From the NCBI RefSeq assembly GCF_028023875.1, contig NZ_JAQIPB010000003.1, positions 372,001 to 436,000 of the forward strand: a DNA stretch of 64,000 nt. The letters are read 5' to 3'. This DNA is from Xenophilus arseniciresistens. Its GTDB lineage: Bacteria; Pseudomonadota; Gammaproteobacteria; Burkholderiales; Burkholderiaceae_C. The notes below the pieces were generated by a model. It worked only from the letters and a program-made list of their open reading frames with translations, searched no databases and had not been told where the DNA came from. How positions within the stretch are numbered: the stretch's first letter is position 1; every line of letters begins with the position of its first letter. A program made the position numbers and the translations under genes. Positions 25,427 to 33,197 of this stretch are shown here, piece by piece.

Positions 25427-26106
25427 GCGGCCCAGCCGTTCGCGCGCAGCTCGCAGGCCGGGCACTGGCCGCAGCCGAAGCCCCAGGCGTGCCGTTGGGT
25501 GCGGTCGCCCGTGTAGCAGGTGTGCGTGTGCGCCACGATCAGATCGACCAGCGCGCGGCCGCCGAGCTGCTCGGCCAGCGCCCAGGTGGCGGCCTTGTCG
25601 ATCCACATCAGCGGCGTTTCCACCCGCAGGCGCCGCTCCAGCCCCAGCGACAGGGCCAGCTGCATGGCTTTCATGGTGTCGTCGCGGCAGTCGGGGTAGC
25701 CCGAGTAATCGGTCTCGCACACGCCCGTGACCAGCACCTGCAGTCCGCGCCGGTAGGCCAGCGCACCGGCCAGCGTGAGGAAGAGCAGGTTGCGCCCGGG
25801 CACGAAGGTGTTGGGCAGGCCGTCAGCCTGCATCTGGAAGGCCATGTCCTCGGTCAGCGACGATCCGCCGATCTGCGCCAGCACGTCGAGATTAAGCAGA
25901 TGGTCTTCACCCAGCCTGGGCGCCCATTGCGGAAACTGCGCGCGCAATTGCGCCAGCACCGACAGCCGCGCCTGCAATTCCACGCGGTGGCGCTGGCCGT
26001 AGTCGAAGCCCAAAGTCTCCACGCGTTCATAGCGCGACAGAGCGTAAGCGAGGCATGTGGTGGAGTCCTGGCCCCCTGAAAAAAGAACGAGCGCGGTGCT
26101 GTGCAT
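25405..26106 (-). CDS. queC: 7-cyano-7-deazaguanine synthase QueC
   Basis: A 233-residue enzyme that converts 7-carboxy-7-deazaguanine to preQ0 in the queuosine tRNA-modification pathway, using ATP and ammonia. The N-terminal pyrophosphatase loop is [11 protein letters not shown] (Ser10 to Ser15), followed by FDYGQRH. The C-terminal zinc site is [10 protein letters not shown] (Cys212, Cys215, Cys218) with a further Cys in HTCYTGDR. Full length. The rest of the queuosine pathway is not in the window. Confidence 0.96.
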   Translation of the reverse strand: MHSTALVLFSGGQDSTTCLAYALSRYERVETLGFDYGQRHRVELQARLSVLAQLRAQFPQWAPRLGEDHLLNLDVLAQIGGSSLTEDMAFQMQADGLPNTFVPGRNLLFLTLAGALAYRRGLQVLVTGVCETDYSGYPDCRDDTMKAMQLALSLGLERRLRVETPLMWIDKAATWALAEQLGGRALVDLIVAHTHTCYTGDRTQRHAWGFGCGQCPACELRANGWAAYAENRP

Positions 26107-26304
26107 GCGCGGATTGTGACGGCCGGAAGCCCCTTTTTTGGGCTACCCGGACCCCTGTCCCGACGTCAGCCGAATTTCTGCAGCAACTGCACCAATGGCC
26201 CGGCGCCCGATCCCCTGAGATATTGAGACGGTCTGTTCGACTCGCGGGCTGAGCCTTTGCACGAGCATGGCAGGGCCTGTGTTTTTTTCTCAGGGAGATG
26301 AAAA

Positions 26305-27423
26305 ATGATGCACAGGTTCCTCCAGCTCCTGCTGGCTGCTGCGCTGCTGGCGCACGCTTCTGCCGGACGGTCTGCCGACGTGGTGGTCGGACAGGTCACC
26401 CCGCTCACCGGCCCCGAGGCACGCCAGGGCATGGCCTACGCGGCCGGCCTCAAACTGGCGCTCGAAGCCGCCAACCGCGGCACCCACAACCCGGCGCGGC
26501 ACACCTTCAAGCTGGTGGCGGTGGATGACCGCGGCGCCCCTGAAGAATCGCTGCAGCAGACCAGCAGGCTCATCGCGCAGAGCCGCCCGCTGGTGCTCAC
26601 GGGCCACGTGGGAGGCCCTTCGCTCTCGGCACTGCTCAAGTCGGGCCTGCTGGACAGGAACGAACTGCTGATGGTGGGCTACCGATCCGCGCAGATCCTG
26701 CCCAGCAGTCAGCGCCTGTTCGCCATCAAGGCCGGCATGCCCGAAGAACTGGGCAAGCTCATGACGCACATCCACACGGTGGGATGGAAGCGCGTGGTGC
26801 TGCTCTACGAGAACGAGGGCGGCGCAGAGGGCCTGCTGGCGGCGGCGGACGCCGCGGCCCAGCAGGCCCAGGTGACGCTGGTCGATCGACTGGAGATCGA
26901 CAAGGGCTCGCTCGATGCCAAGGTGGACCGCGTCCTGCGCGCCAAGCCGCAGGCGCTGGTGGTGGCGGCGGGAGGCTTCGTGGCCGGGGCCTTCATCGAA
27001 CGCCTGCGGCTGGCCGGCGCCCAGACGCCGATCTTCACGTTGTCCAACGCCGACATGGAGCAGCTGGCGGTGCGGCTGGGCGACGACCACCTGCGCGGGC
27101 TGGTGATTTCGCAGGTCATGCCCAACCCCTACAAGGTCACCACCGCGATCAGCAAGGAGTTCAATGACCTGGCGCGCGCCCACGACGTGGCCACGCCCCG
27201 CAGCTTCACGATGATGGAAGGCTATGTGGCGGGCCGGGTCATCGTCGAAGCCATCCAGCGCCAGGGCACCAGGCCGACGCGCGAGGGCATGACTGCCGCG
27301 CTGGAGTCCATCCACGGCCTCGATCTGGGCGGCTACATGATCGGCTTCTCGGGCGCGTCCCGCGCGGGCTCGACCTATGTGGACCTGTCCATCGTCAACG
27401 CGATGGGCAAGGTGCAGCAGTAG
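26305..27423 (+). CDS. ABC-type branched-chain amino acid-like solute-binding protein
   Basis: A 372-residue periplasmic binding protein of the LivJ/type-6 family. It has a signal peptide (FLQLLLAAALLAHASAG), VGQVTPLTGPEARQGMAYAAGLKLALEAAN, and the two-lobed fold continuing through YEGYVAGRV-like MMEGYVAGRVIVEAIQ. AGGGAG at 26292-26297 sets the start at 26305. No permease or ATPase is next to it, so it is an orphan receptor using distant partners or a sensor. The ligand is unknown. Confidence 0.88.
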   Translation: MMHRFLQLLLAAALLAHASAGRSADVVVGQVTPLTGPEARQGMAYAAGLKLALEAANRGTHNPARHTFKLVAVDDRGAPEESLQQTSRLIAQSRPLVLTGHVGGPSLSALLKSGLLDRNELLMVGYRSAQILPSSQRLFAIKAGMPEELGKLMTHIHTVGWKRVVLLYENEGGAEGLLAAADAAAQQAQVTLVDRLEIDKGSLDAKVDRVLRAKPQALVVAAGGFVAGAFIERLRLAGAQTPIFTLSNADMEQLAVRLGDDHLRGLVISQVMPNPYKVTTAISKEFNDLARAHDVATPRSFTMMEGYVAGRVIVEAIQRQGTRPTREGMTAALESIHGLDLGGYMIGFSGASRAGSTYVDLSIVNAMGKVQQ

Positions 27424-27460
27424 CCCGGCGCGCGGGGGTGCCGCGCCTTGGAACGTGTTC

Positions 27461-27820
27461 CTAGAGCGTCAGGCTCTGCTCCACTTCGGCCGTCTTTCGG
27501 CGTGCCAGCGCGAGGTTGGAGCGGCTCTTGTCCAGCACCAGGTAAATGAACAGCCCTTCCTGCCGGACCATGGGGCGGATGATGTGGTACTGCTTGCCCA
27601 GGGTGATGAGGATGTCCTCGATGGCGTCGTCCAGGCCCAGCGCGCGCATGGTCTTCATCTTGGCCCGCACCACCTCGGTGTTGCCCGCTGCGGCCACTTC
27701 CAGGTCCACGCCCGAGCCGATGTGGCCCAGGACCATGCCGCTGCCCGAATCGACCAGCGCCGCACCCATGGCACCGTCGGTGGTCATGAGCTCTTCCATG
27801 GATTGCTTGACGTTGGCCAT
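27461..27820 (-). CDS. Roadblock/LC7-domain protein
   Basis: A 119-residue protein spanning a single roadblock/LC7 fold: GAMGAALVDSGSGMVLG, then EVVRAKMKTMRALGLDDAIEDILITLGKQYHIIRPM and FIYLVLDKSRSNLALAR. Such domains form dimers and regulate small GTPases (MglB type) or serve as scaffolds. No MglA-like GTPase is nearby, so its partner is unknown. It is 90 bases upstream, in minus-strand terms downstream, of the DUF1854 gene and could be co-transcribed with the cyanophycin-associated genes. Confidence 0.8.
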   Translation of the reverse strand: MANVKQSMEELMTTDGAMGAALVDSGSGMVLGHIGSGVDLEVAAAGNTEVVRAKMKTMRALGLDDAIEDILITLGKQYHIIRPMVRQEGLFIYLVLDKSRSNLALARRKTAEVEQSLTL

Positions 27821-27909
27821 GTGCCGTTCCTCTTCTTCGCTGCGTTCGTGGTCGGTGCCAGGGGTCGGGCGCGTGCCGCCGCGGACCCGGCGAGATCGTC
27901 AACGCATTC

Positions 27910-28416
27910 TTACAGGAAGCGCTCCAGCAGGCGCCGCGACTGGCGATCCAGTGCCTGCCGGCTGGGCACGCGCAGCTGCAGCCCATGCGCGCCGGTGATC
28001 AGCAGCGCCCCGCCCTCCAGGCGGCGGATGTCCTCCTCGGCCTTGAGCACGAAGCGCGTGTCGCCCCGGTCGGTGCGCACGTCCCAGGTGCTGGGCACGC
28101 CGAAGGTGGAGACGCTGCGCAGCTGCAGCAGGATGGGCGCGAAGTCGCGGGTGGCCAGCGCCTGGGTGATGAGCGCACGCGCTTCGGGCGCCACGGCCTG
28201 CAGGTCGGCGATCCAGTGACGCTCGCGGCCGTCCGGGCCGACGAGCGAAATGCCGGCATCGGGCGCGCTCAGCGCGAAGGCACGCACGGGCGTCACGGCT
28301 TCATGGCGGCCGTCGGGCAGCAGCAGTTGCAGCACGCCGCGGGCATCGCTGCGCAGTTGCAGGGCGGCGCTGCCGTCGGCGGCAGCAGAAGAAGCAGCAG
28401 ATAGGGTTTCGTTCAT
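27910..28416 (-). CDS. DUF1854 protein associated with cyanophycin loci
   Basis: A 168-residue soluble protein. Visible family-like segments are GVLQLLLPDGRHEAVTPVRAF, HWIADLQAVAP, RDFAPILLQLRSVSTFGVPS and WDVRTDRGDTRFVLKAEEDI. I recall this domain next to cyanophycin synthetase and a dedicated ABC protein in Burkholderiales, exactly as here. No enzymatic motif is visible. Its start codon abuts copy 2 of the 98-base repeat, which separates it from the ABC gene that is read first. Confidence 0.8.
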   Translation of the reverse strand: MNETLSAASSAAADGSAALQLRSDARGVLQLLLPDGRHEAVTPVRAFALSAPDAGISLVGPDGRERHWIADLQAVAPEARALITQALATRDFAPILLQLRSVSTFGVPSTWDVRTDRGDTRFVLKAEEDIRRLEGGALLITGAHGLQLRVPSRQALDRQSRRLLERFL

Positions 28417-28511
28417 GTCAGTGGCGCCCGGCCGCCCGAAGGCACTGAGGCACCCCCTCGGGGGGCAGCGGACCTCGCGAAGCGGGGGAGCGTGGGGGCA
28501 GTTTCATCTCA
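28414..28511. repeat. Dispersed 98-base intergenic repeat, copy 2
   Basis: Matches copy 1 at 93 of 98 positions without gaps. As in copy 1, the repeat runs from the start codon of one leftward gene (DUF1854) to the stop codon of the gene before it (ABC transporter). The core here reads CACCCCCTCGGGGGGCAGCG. Confidence 0.9.
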
Positions 28512-30800
28512 AGCCTCTCCGGCCGGGTGGGCTGCATGGCTGGCCTGCGTGGCCGCTGTGGCCACGGCCGCGCGCTCGCGGGCCGCGCCTTCGCTGACTT
28601 CGGCCTCGTCGCTGTCGGCCTGGCGCTGCTGGGCCTGATAGAGCCGCCAGTAGGCGCCTTCGCGCGCCATCAGCTCGTCGTGCGGGCCCACTTCCACGAT
28701 CTCGCCGCGGTCCATCACCACCAGCCGGTCGGCCTTGCGCAAGGTAGACAGGCGGTGCGCGATGGCGATGGTGGTGCGGCCGCGCACCAGGTTGTCCAGC
28801 GCCTTCTGGATTTCCTTCTCGGTTTCGGTGTCCACGGCCGAGGTGGCTTCGTCGAGGATCAGGATGCGCGGGTCGATCAGCAGCGCGCGCGCGATGCTGA
28901 TGCGCTGGCGCTCGCCGCCCGACAGGCCCTGGCCGCGCTCGCCCACCAGCGAGTCGTAGCCGTGCGGCAGGCGCAGGATGAAGTCGTGCGCATGGGCCGC
29001 GCGCGCGGCGGCCACGATCTCCTCGCGCGTGGCCTCGGGCTTGCCGTAGGCGATGTTCTGCGCGATGGTGCCGAAGAACAGGAAGGGCTCCTGCAGCACC
29101 AGACCCACATGGCGCCGGTAGTCGGCCACGGCGTAGCGGCGGATGTCGGTGCCATCGACCAGGATGGCGCCCTCGCTCACGTCGTGGAAGCGGCAGATCA
29201 GGTTGACCAGCGTGCTCTTGCCCGAGCCCGAATGGCCGACCAGCCCGATCATCTCGCCGGGCTGGATGTTGAGCTGCAGGTCGCGGATGACCACGCGCGA
29301 GCCATAGCGAAAGCCCAGCTCGCGCAGCTCGATGCCGCCGGCCAGCGTGCCCTCGATGCGCACCGGGTTGGCGGGCTCGGGCACGTTGCTCACGTGGTCG
29401 AGGATGTCGAAGATGCGCTTGGCGCCGGCCGCCGCCTTCTGCGTGACCGAGACGATGCGGCTCATGGAATCGAGCCGCGTGTAGAAGCGCCCGATGTAGG
29501 CGATGAAGGCCGTGAGCACCCCCACCGTGATGCTGCCGCGCGCCACCTGCCAGATGCCGAAGGCCCACACCACCAGCAGGCCGATCTCGGTCAGCAGCGA
29601 CACGCTGGGCGTGAACAGGCTCCAGGTGCGATTGAGCCGGTCGTTGACCTGCAGGTTGTAGACGTTGGCCTGGCGGAAGCGCTCGGCTTCGCGCTTTTCC
29701 TGGGCGAAGGCCTTGACCACGCGGATGCCGGGGATGGTGTCGGCCAGCACGTTGGTCACCTCGCCCCAGACGCGGTCGATCTTCTCGAAGCCCGTGCGCA
29801 GCCGGTCGCGCACCACATGGATCATCCAGGCGATGAAGGGCAGCGGCACCAGCGTAACCACGGCCAGCAGCGGGTTGATGGACACCAGGATGGCGGCCGT
29901 CATCACGATCATCAGCACGTCGGTGGCGAAGTCCAGCGCGTGCAGCGACAGGAAGACGTTGATGCGGTCGGTCTCGGAGCCGATGCGCGCCATCAGGTCG
30001 CCCGTGCGCTTGCCGCCGAAGTAGTCCAGCGGCAGGGTCAGCAGGTGTTCGTAGGTGGTGGTGCGCAGGTCGGCGCCCATGCGCTCGCTCACCAGCGCCA
30101 GCAGGTAGGTGCGGGCCCAGCCCAGGCCCCAGCCCACCAGCGCGGCCGCCAGCAGCCCGCCCAGGTACAGCACCACCAGCATCGGGTCGATGGCCTGGCC
30201 GTTCTGGAACGGGATCAGGATGTCGTCCATCAGCGGGATCGTCAGGTACGGCGGCACCAAGGTGGCGGCCGTGGACAGCACCGTGAGCAGGAAGCCCCAG
30301 ATCAGCTGCTTGCGGTACGGCCGCGCAAAGCGGCCCAGCCGCAGCAGCACCCAGGTCGAGGGCGGGCTCTGCAACTCGGTGTCCACGCCCGGCTCGGCCT
30401 CGGCTTCGTCGGGCGGCGCCACGGGCCGGCCGGCCAGGGCATCGGCCTGTTGGGCCAGCCGGCGCTGCAGGCGCAGCATGGGGCCCTGGTGGGCCAGGGT
30501 GTAGTGCCAGCCGGCCAGCCGACGCTCGCCGTCCATCAGCTCGGCCGTGCCCACGCCGGCCTGGTCGTGCAGCAGCAGCGCGAGGCTTGCCGTGAGCGCC
30601 CACTCCTGCGCGCCAGCGGCGCCAGCGGCCAGCAGGCGCTGGTCGCTCAGCAGCAAGGTGCCGCTGGCAAAGTGCAGGCTGGCATCAAGGTCAACCGGCG
30701 CCAAGGCCAGAACGTTCTCCGACTCCAGAAGCCGGCCTTCGAAGCCGGCATGAAGGGCCGATTCACCCTCCGGGGCACCGACTGAATCGTGTAGTTGCAT
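28509..30800 (-). CDS. ABC exporter-type protein associated with cyanophycin metabolism
   Basis: A 763-residue half-transporter. Residues 1 to about 145 form an extra N-terminal domain with an [15 protein letters not shown] segment reminiscent of PH-like folds. A six-helix type IV exporter membrane domain follows ([20 protein letters not shown] onward). The ATPase has Walker [11 protein letters not shown]-loop [16 protein letters not shown], signature [15 protein letters not shown], Walker [13 protein letters not shown] and the H-loop IAHRLS. It faces cphA across a 161-base spacer and is followed by DUF1854. A transport substrate linked to cyanophycin (for example dipeptide or arginine/aspartate) is a guess; the family role is unproven. 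Confidence 0.85.
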   Translation of the reverse strand: MQLHDSVGAPEGESALHAGFEGRLLESENVLALAPVDLDASLHFASGTLLLSDQRLLAAGAAGAQEWALTASLALLLHDQAGVGTAELMDGERRLAGWHYTLAHQGPMLRLQRRLAQQADALAGRPVAPPDEAEAEPGVDTELQSPPSTWVLLRLGRFARPYRKQLIWGFLLTVLSTAATLVPPYLTIPLMDDILIPFQNGQAIDPMLVVLYLGGLLAAALVGWGLGWARTYLLALVSERMGADLRTTTYEHLLTLPLDYFGGKRTGDLMARIGSETDRINVFLSLHALDFATDVLMIVMTAAILVSINPLLAVVTLVPLPFIAWMIHVVRDRLRTGFEKIDRVWGEVTNVLADTIPGIRVVKAFAQEKREAERFRQANVYNLQVNDRLNRTWSLFTPSVSLLTEIGLLVVWAFGIWQVARGSITVGVLTAFIAYIGRFYTRLDSMSRIVSVTQKAAAGAKRIFDILDHVSNVPEPANPVRIEGTLAGGIELRELGFRYGSRVVIRDLQLNIQPGEMIGLVGHSGSGKSTLVNLICRFHDVSEGAILVDGTDIRRYAVADYRRHVGLVLQEPFLFFGTIAQNIAYGKPEATREEIVAAARAAHAHDFILRLPHGYDSLVGERGQGLSGGERQRISIARALLIDPRILILDEATSAVDTETEKEIQKALDNLVRGRTTIAIAHRLSTLRKADRLVVMDRGEIVEVGPHDELMAREGAYWRLYQAQQRQADSDEAEVSEGAARERAAVATAATQASHAAHPAGEA

Positions 30801-30961
30801 TCTTTTCTTCGTTCATGTCATCGATCACCACGGGCCCGGGACAAGGCCTGATCGACGCGCCGGTCGGGCGCTGCGTATTCTCGAGGACCCACAGGGTCCG
30901 CCGGCGCCAGGCCTGAAACCAGGCACAGCGCCGTCCGCGCAATCCCCCTACGAACGTTTAC

Positions 30962-33181
30962 ATGCCCCGTTTCGACGACATCCGCCTGATGCGCTCGCGC
31001 TACCTGCGCGGCCCCAACATCTGGACCTACCGCCCCGTCCTCGAGGTCTGGCTGGACCTCGGTGCCCTGGAAGACTACCCCTCCAACCTGGTTCCGGGTT
31101 TTCCTGAACGCCTGACGCGGCTGCTGCCCGCGCTCATCGAGCACCACTGCGGCGTGGGCGAGCGCGGCGGCTTCATCCAGCGGCTGGAGGAAGGCACCTG
31201 GGCCGGCCATGTGCTCGAGCACGTGGTGATCGAGCTGCTGAACCTGGCGGGCATGCCCACGGGCTTCGGCCAGACGCGCAGCACCTCGCAGCACGGGCAG
31301 TACCGCATGGTCTTCCGGGCGCGCGACGAACAGGTGGCCCGCACCGCGCTGGCCGAGGGCCACCGCCTGCTGATGGCCACGCTCAACGGCGACCCCTGCG
31401 ACGCCGCCGACGTGCAGCGCGCCGTCGACGCCATCAAGGCCAAGGTTGACGACTGCTACCTGGGCCCGAGCACGGCCGCCATCGTCAACGCGGCTGTCGA
31501 CCGCGGCATCCCGGCCATCCGCCTGAACGAAGGCAACCTGGTGCAGCTGGGCTACGGCGCGCGCCAGCAGCGCATCTGGACCGCCGAATGCGACTACACC
31601 AGCGCGATCGGCGAATCCATCGCCAGCGACAAGGAGCTGACCAAGTCGCTGCTGGCCAGCTGCGGCGTGCCGGTGCCCGAGGGCCAGGTGGTGGCCAGCG
31701 CGCAAGAGGCCTGGGAAGCGGCCGAGGACATCGGCCTGCCCGTGGCCGTGAAGCCTTCGGACGCGAACCACGGCCGCGGCGTCTCGCTTGATTTGCGCAC
31801 GCGCGAGGAGGTCCTGGCCGCCTTCGCCGTGGCCGAGCCCGAGGGCAGCGACGTGATGGTCGAGCGCTTCGTGCCGGGCCAGGAACACCGGCTGCTGGTG
31901 ATCGGCGGCGAGGTGGTGGCGGCCGCGCGCGGCGAGATCATCTGCGTGACCGGCGACGGCACGAGCAGCGTGCGCCAGCTGATCGACAGCCAGCTCAACA
32001 GCGACCCGCGCCGCGGCGCGCAGGAAGAGTACCCGCTGGACATCATCCTGCCCGACACCGACGCCAAGCTCCAGTTGGAGCTGGCGCGCCAGCACCTGAC
32101 GGCCGACAGCGTGCCCGCGCTGGACCAGAGCGTGGTGATCCAGCGCAACGGCAACCTGAGCGTGGACTGCACGGACCAGGTCCACCCCGAAGTGGCGCAT
32201 GCCGCCACGCTGGCCGCGCGCATCGTGGGCCTGGACATCGCGGGCATCGACATGGTGTGCGAGGACATCGCCAGGCCGCTGGCCGCGCAGCGCGGCGCCA
32301 TCGTCGAAGTCAATGCGGGCCCCGGCCTGCTGATGCACCTCAAGCCGGCCGTGGGTGCGCCGCGCCCCGTGGGCCGCGCCATCTGCGACCACCTCTTCCC
32401 CGAGGACGATGCCGACCTGCCGGGCCGCATCCCGATCGTGGGCGTGGCCGGCACACAGGACACCGCCGCGCTGGCGCGCCTGGTGGCCTGGCTGGTGGGC
32501 CTGTCGGGCAAGCCCACGGGCCTGGCCTGCCGCGAGGGGCTGTTCCTGGACCGCCGGCGCGTGGACGCGCGCGACAGCGCGAACTGGGAAGCCGGACGCC
32601 GCCTGCTGGTGAACCGGCAGATGGAAGCCGTGGTGATCGAGAACGGCGCCCAGACCATCCTGGCCGACGGCCTGCCCTACGACCGCTGCGACGTGGGCAT
32701 CGTGACCGACCTGGGCGGCGCCGAGGCGCTGGCGCACTACGACATCCAGGAAAGCGACCAGATGGTCAAGGTGCTGCGCACGCAGGTGGACGTGGTGCTG
32801 CCGCACGGCACGGCCGTGCTCAATGCGGCCGATGCGCGCGTGGCCGACATGGCGCCGCTGTGCGACGGCGACGTGGTGCTGTACGCCAGCGACGTGAACG
32901 CCGCGCCCCTGGCGGCCCACCTGAACGCGGGCGGCAAGGCCGTGCTGGTGCGCCAGGACCGCGTGGTGCTGGCCACCGGCACCAGCGAAGTCTTCTTGCC
33001 CGGCATGGGCAGCCTCGCGGTCTGGCGCCAGCGCCATGCCAGCGTGAGCGTGGACAGCCTGCTGGCCGCCGTGGCCGCCGCCTGGGCATTGGGCATCGCG
33101 CTCAACCTGATCGGCGCCGGCGTCGAGGTCTTCGACGCCGCGCCCTCCGCCTCCTCCCCCTCTTTTGCCCTGCCGGTCTGA
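30962..33181 (+). CDS. CphA2-like cyanophycin synthetase paralogue lacking the Mur-ligase P-loop
   Basis: A 739-residue relative of CphA. The N-terminal domain (RYLRGPNIWTYRPVLEV) and the ATP-grasp domain (SIASDKELTKSLLASCGVPV; LPVAVKPSDANHGRGV; AIVEVNAGPGLLMHL) are intact. At residues 497-503 the Mur-ligase-like domain reads GTQDTAA where CphA1 next door has GTNGKTT. The C-terminal Mur ligase domain is also missing (about 120 residues shorter). By family knowledge the ATP-grasp site extends the aspartate backbone and the Mur-like site adds arginine. This protein should therefore have lost arginine ligation and either uses beta-Asp-Arg dipeptides (CphA2 activity) or serves as a partner subunit of CphA1. 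Confidence 0.88.
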   Translation: MPRFDDIRLMRSRYLRGPNIWTYRPVLEVWLDLGALEDYPSNLVPGFPERLTRLLPALIEHHCGVGERGGFIQRLEEGTWAGHVLEHVVIELLNLAGMPTGFGQTRSTSQHGQYRMVFRARDEQVARTALAEGHRLLMATLNGDPCDAADVQRAVDAIKAKVDDCYLGPSTAAIVNAAVDRGIPAIRLNEGNLVQLGYGARQQRIWTAECDYTSAIGESIASDKELTKSLLASCGVPVPEGQVVASAQEAWEAAEDIGLPVAVKPSDANHGRGVSLDLRTREEVLAAFAVAEPEGSDVMVERFVPGQEHRLLVIGGEVVAAARGEIICVTGDGTSSVRQLIDSQLNSDPRRGAQEEYPLDIILPDTDAKLQLELARQHLTADSVPALDQSVVIQRNGNLSVDCTDQVHPEVAHAATLAARIVGLDIAGIDMVCEDIARPLAAQRGAIVEVNAGPGLLMHLKPAVGAPRPVGRAICDHLFPEDDADLPGRIPIVGVAGTQDTAALARLVAWLVGLSGKPTGLACREGLFLDRRRVDARDSANWEAGRRLLVNRQMEAVVIENGAQTILADGLPYDRCDVGIVTDLGGAEALAHYDIQESDQMVKVLRTQVDVVLPHGTAVLNAADARVADMAPLCDGDVVLYASDVNAAPLAAHLNAGGKAVLVRQDRVVLATGTSEVFLPGMGSLAVWRQRHASVSVDSLLAAVAAAWALGIALNLIGAGVEVFDAAPSASSPSFALPV

Positions 33182-33197
33182 GAACAAGGCACGCACC

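Noticed and set aside
26107-26304. A preQ1 riboswitch in front of queC
   Set aside because: The 198-base spacer shows no compact pseudoknot-like CAGAG/A-rich pattern that I could identify on the minus strand. Only an AGCCCC-T6-GGGCT dyad (26128-26144) is visible.
30801-30961. A 17-codon minus-strand frame starting at 30816 that overlaps the ABC gene start
   Set aside because: It begins at an ATG in a different frame and ends soon after. No ribosome site or conservation can be shown, so it is not called as a leader peptide.
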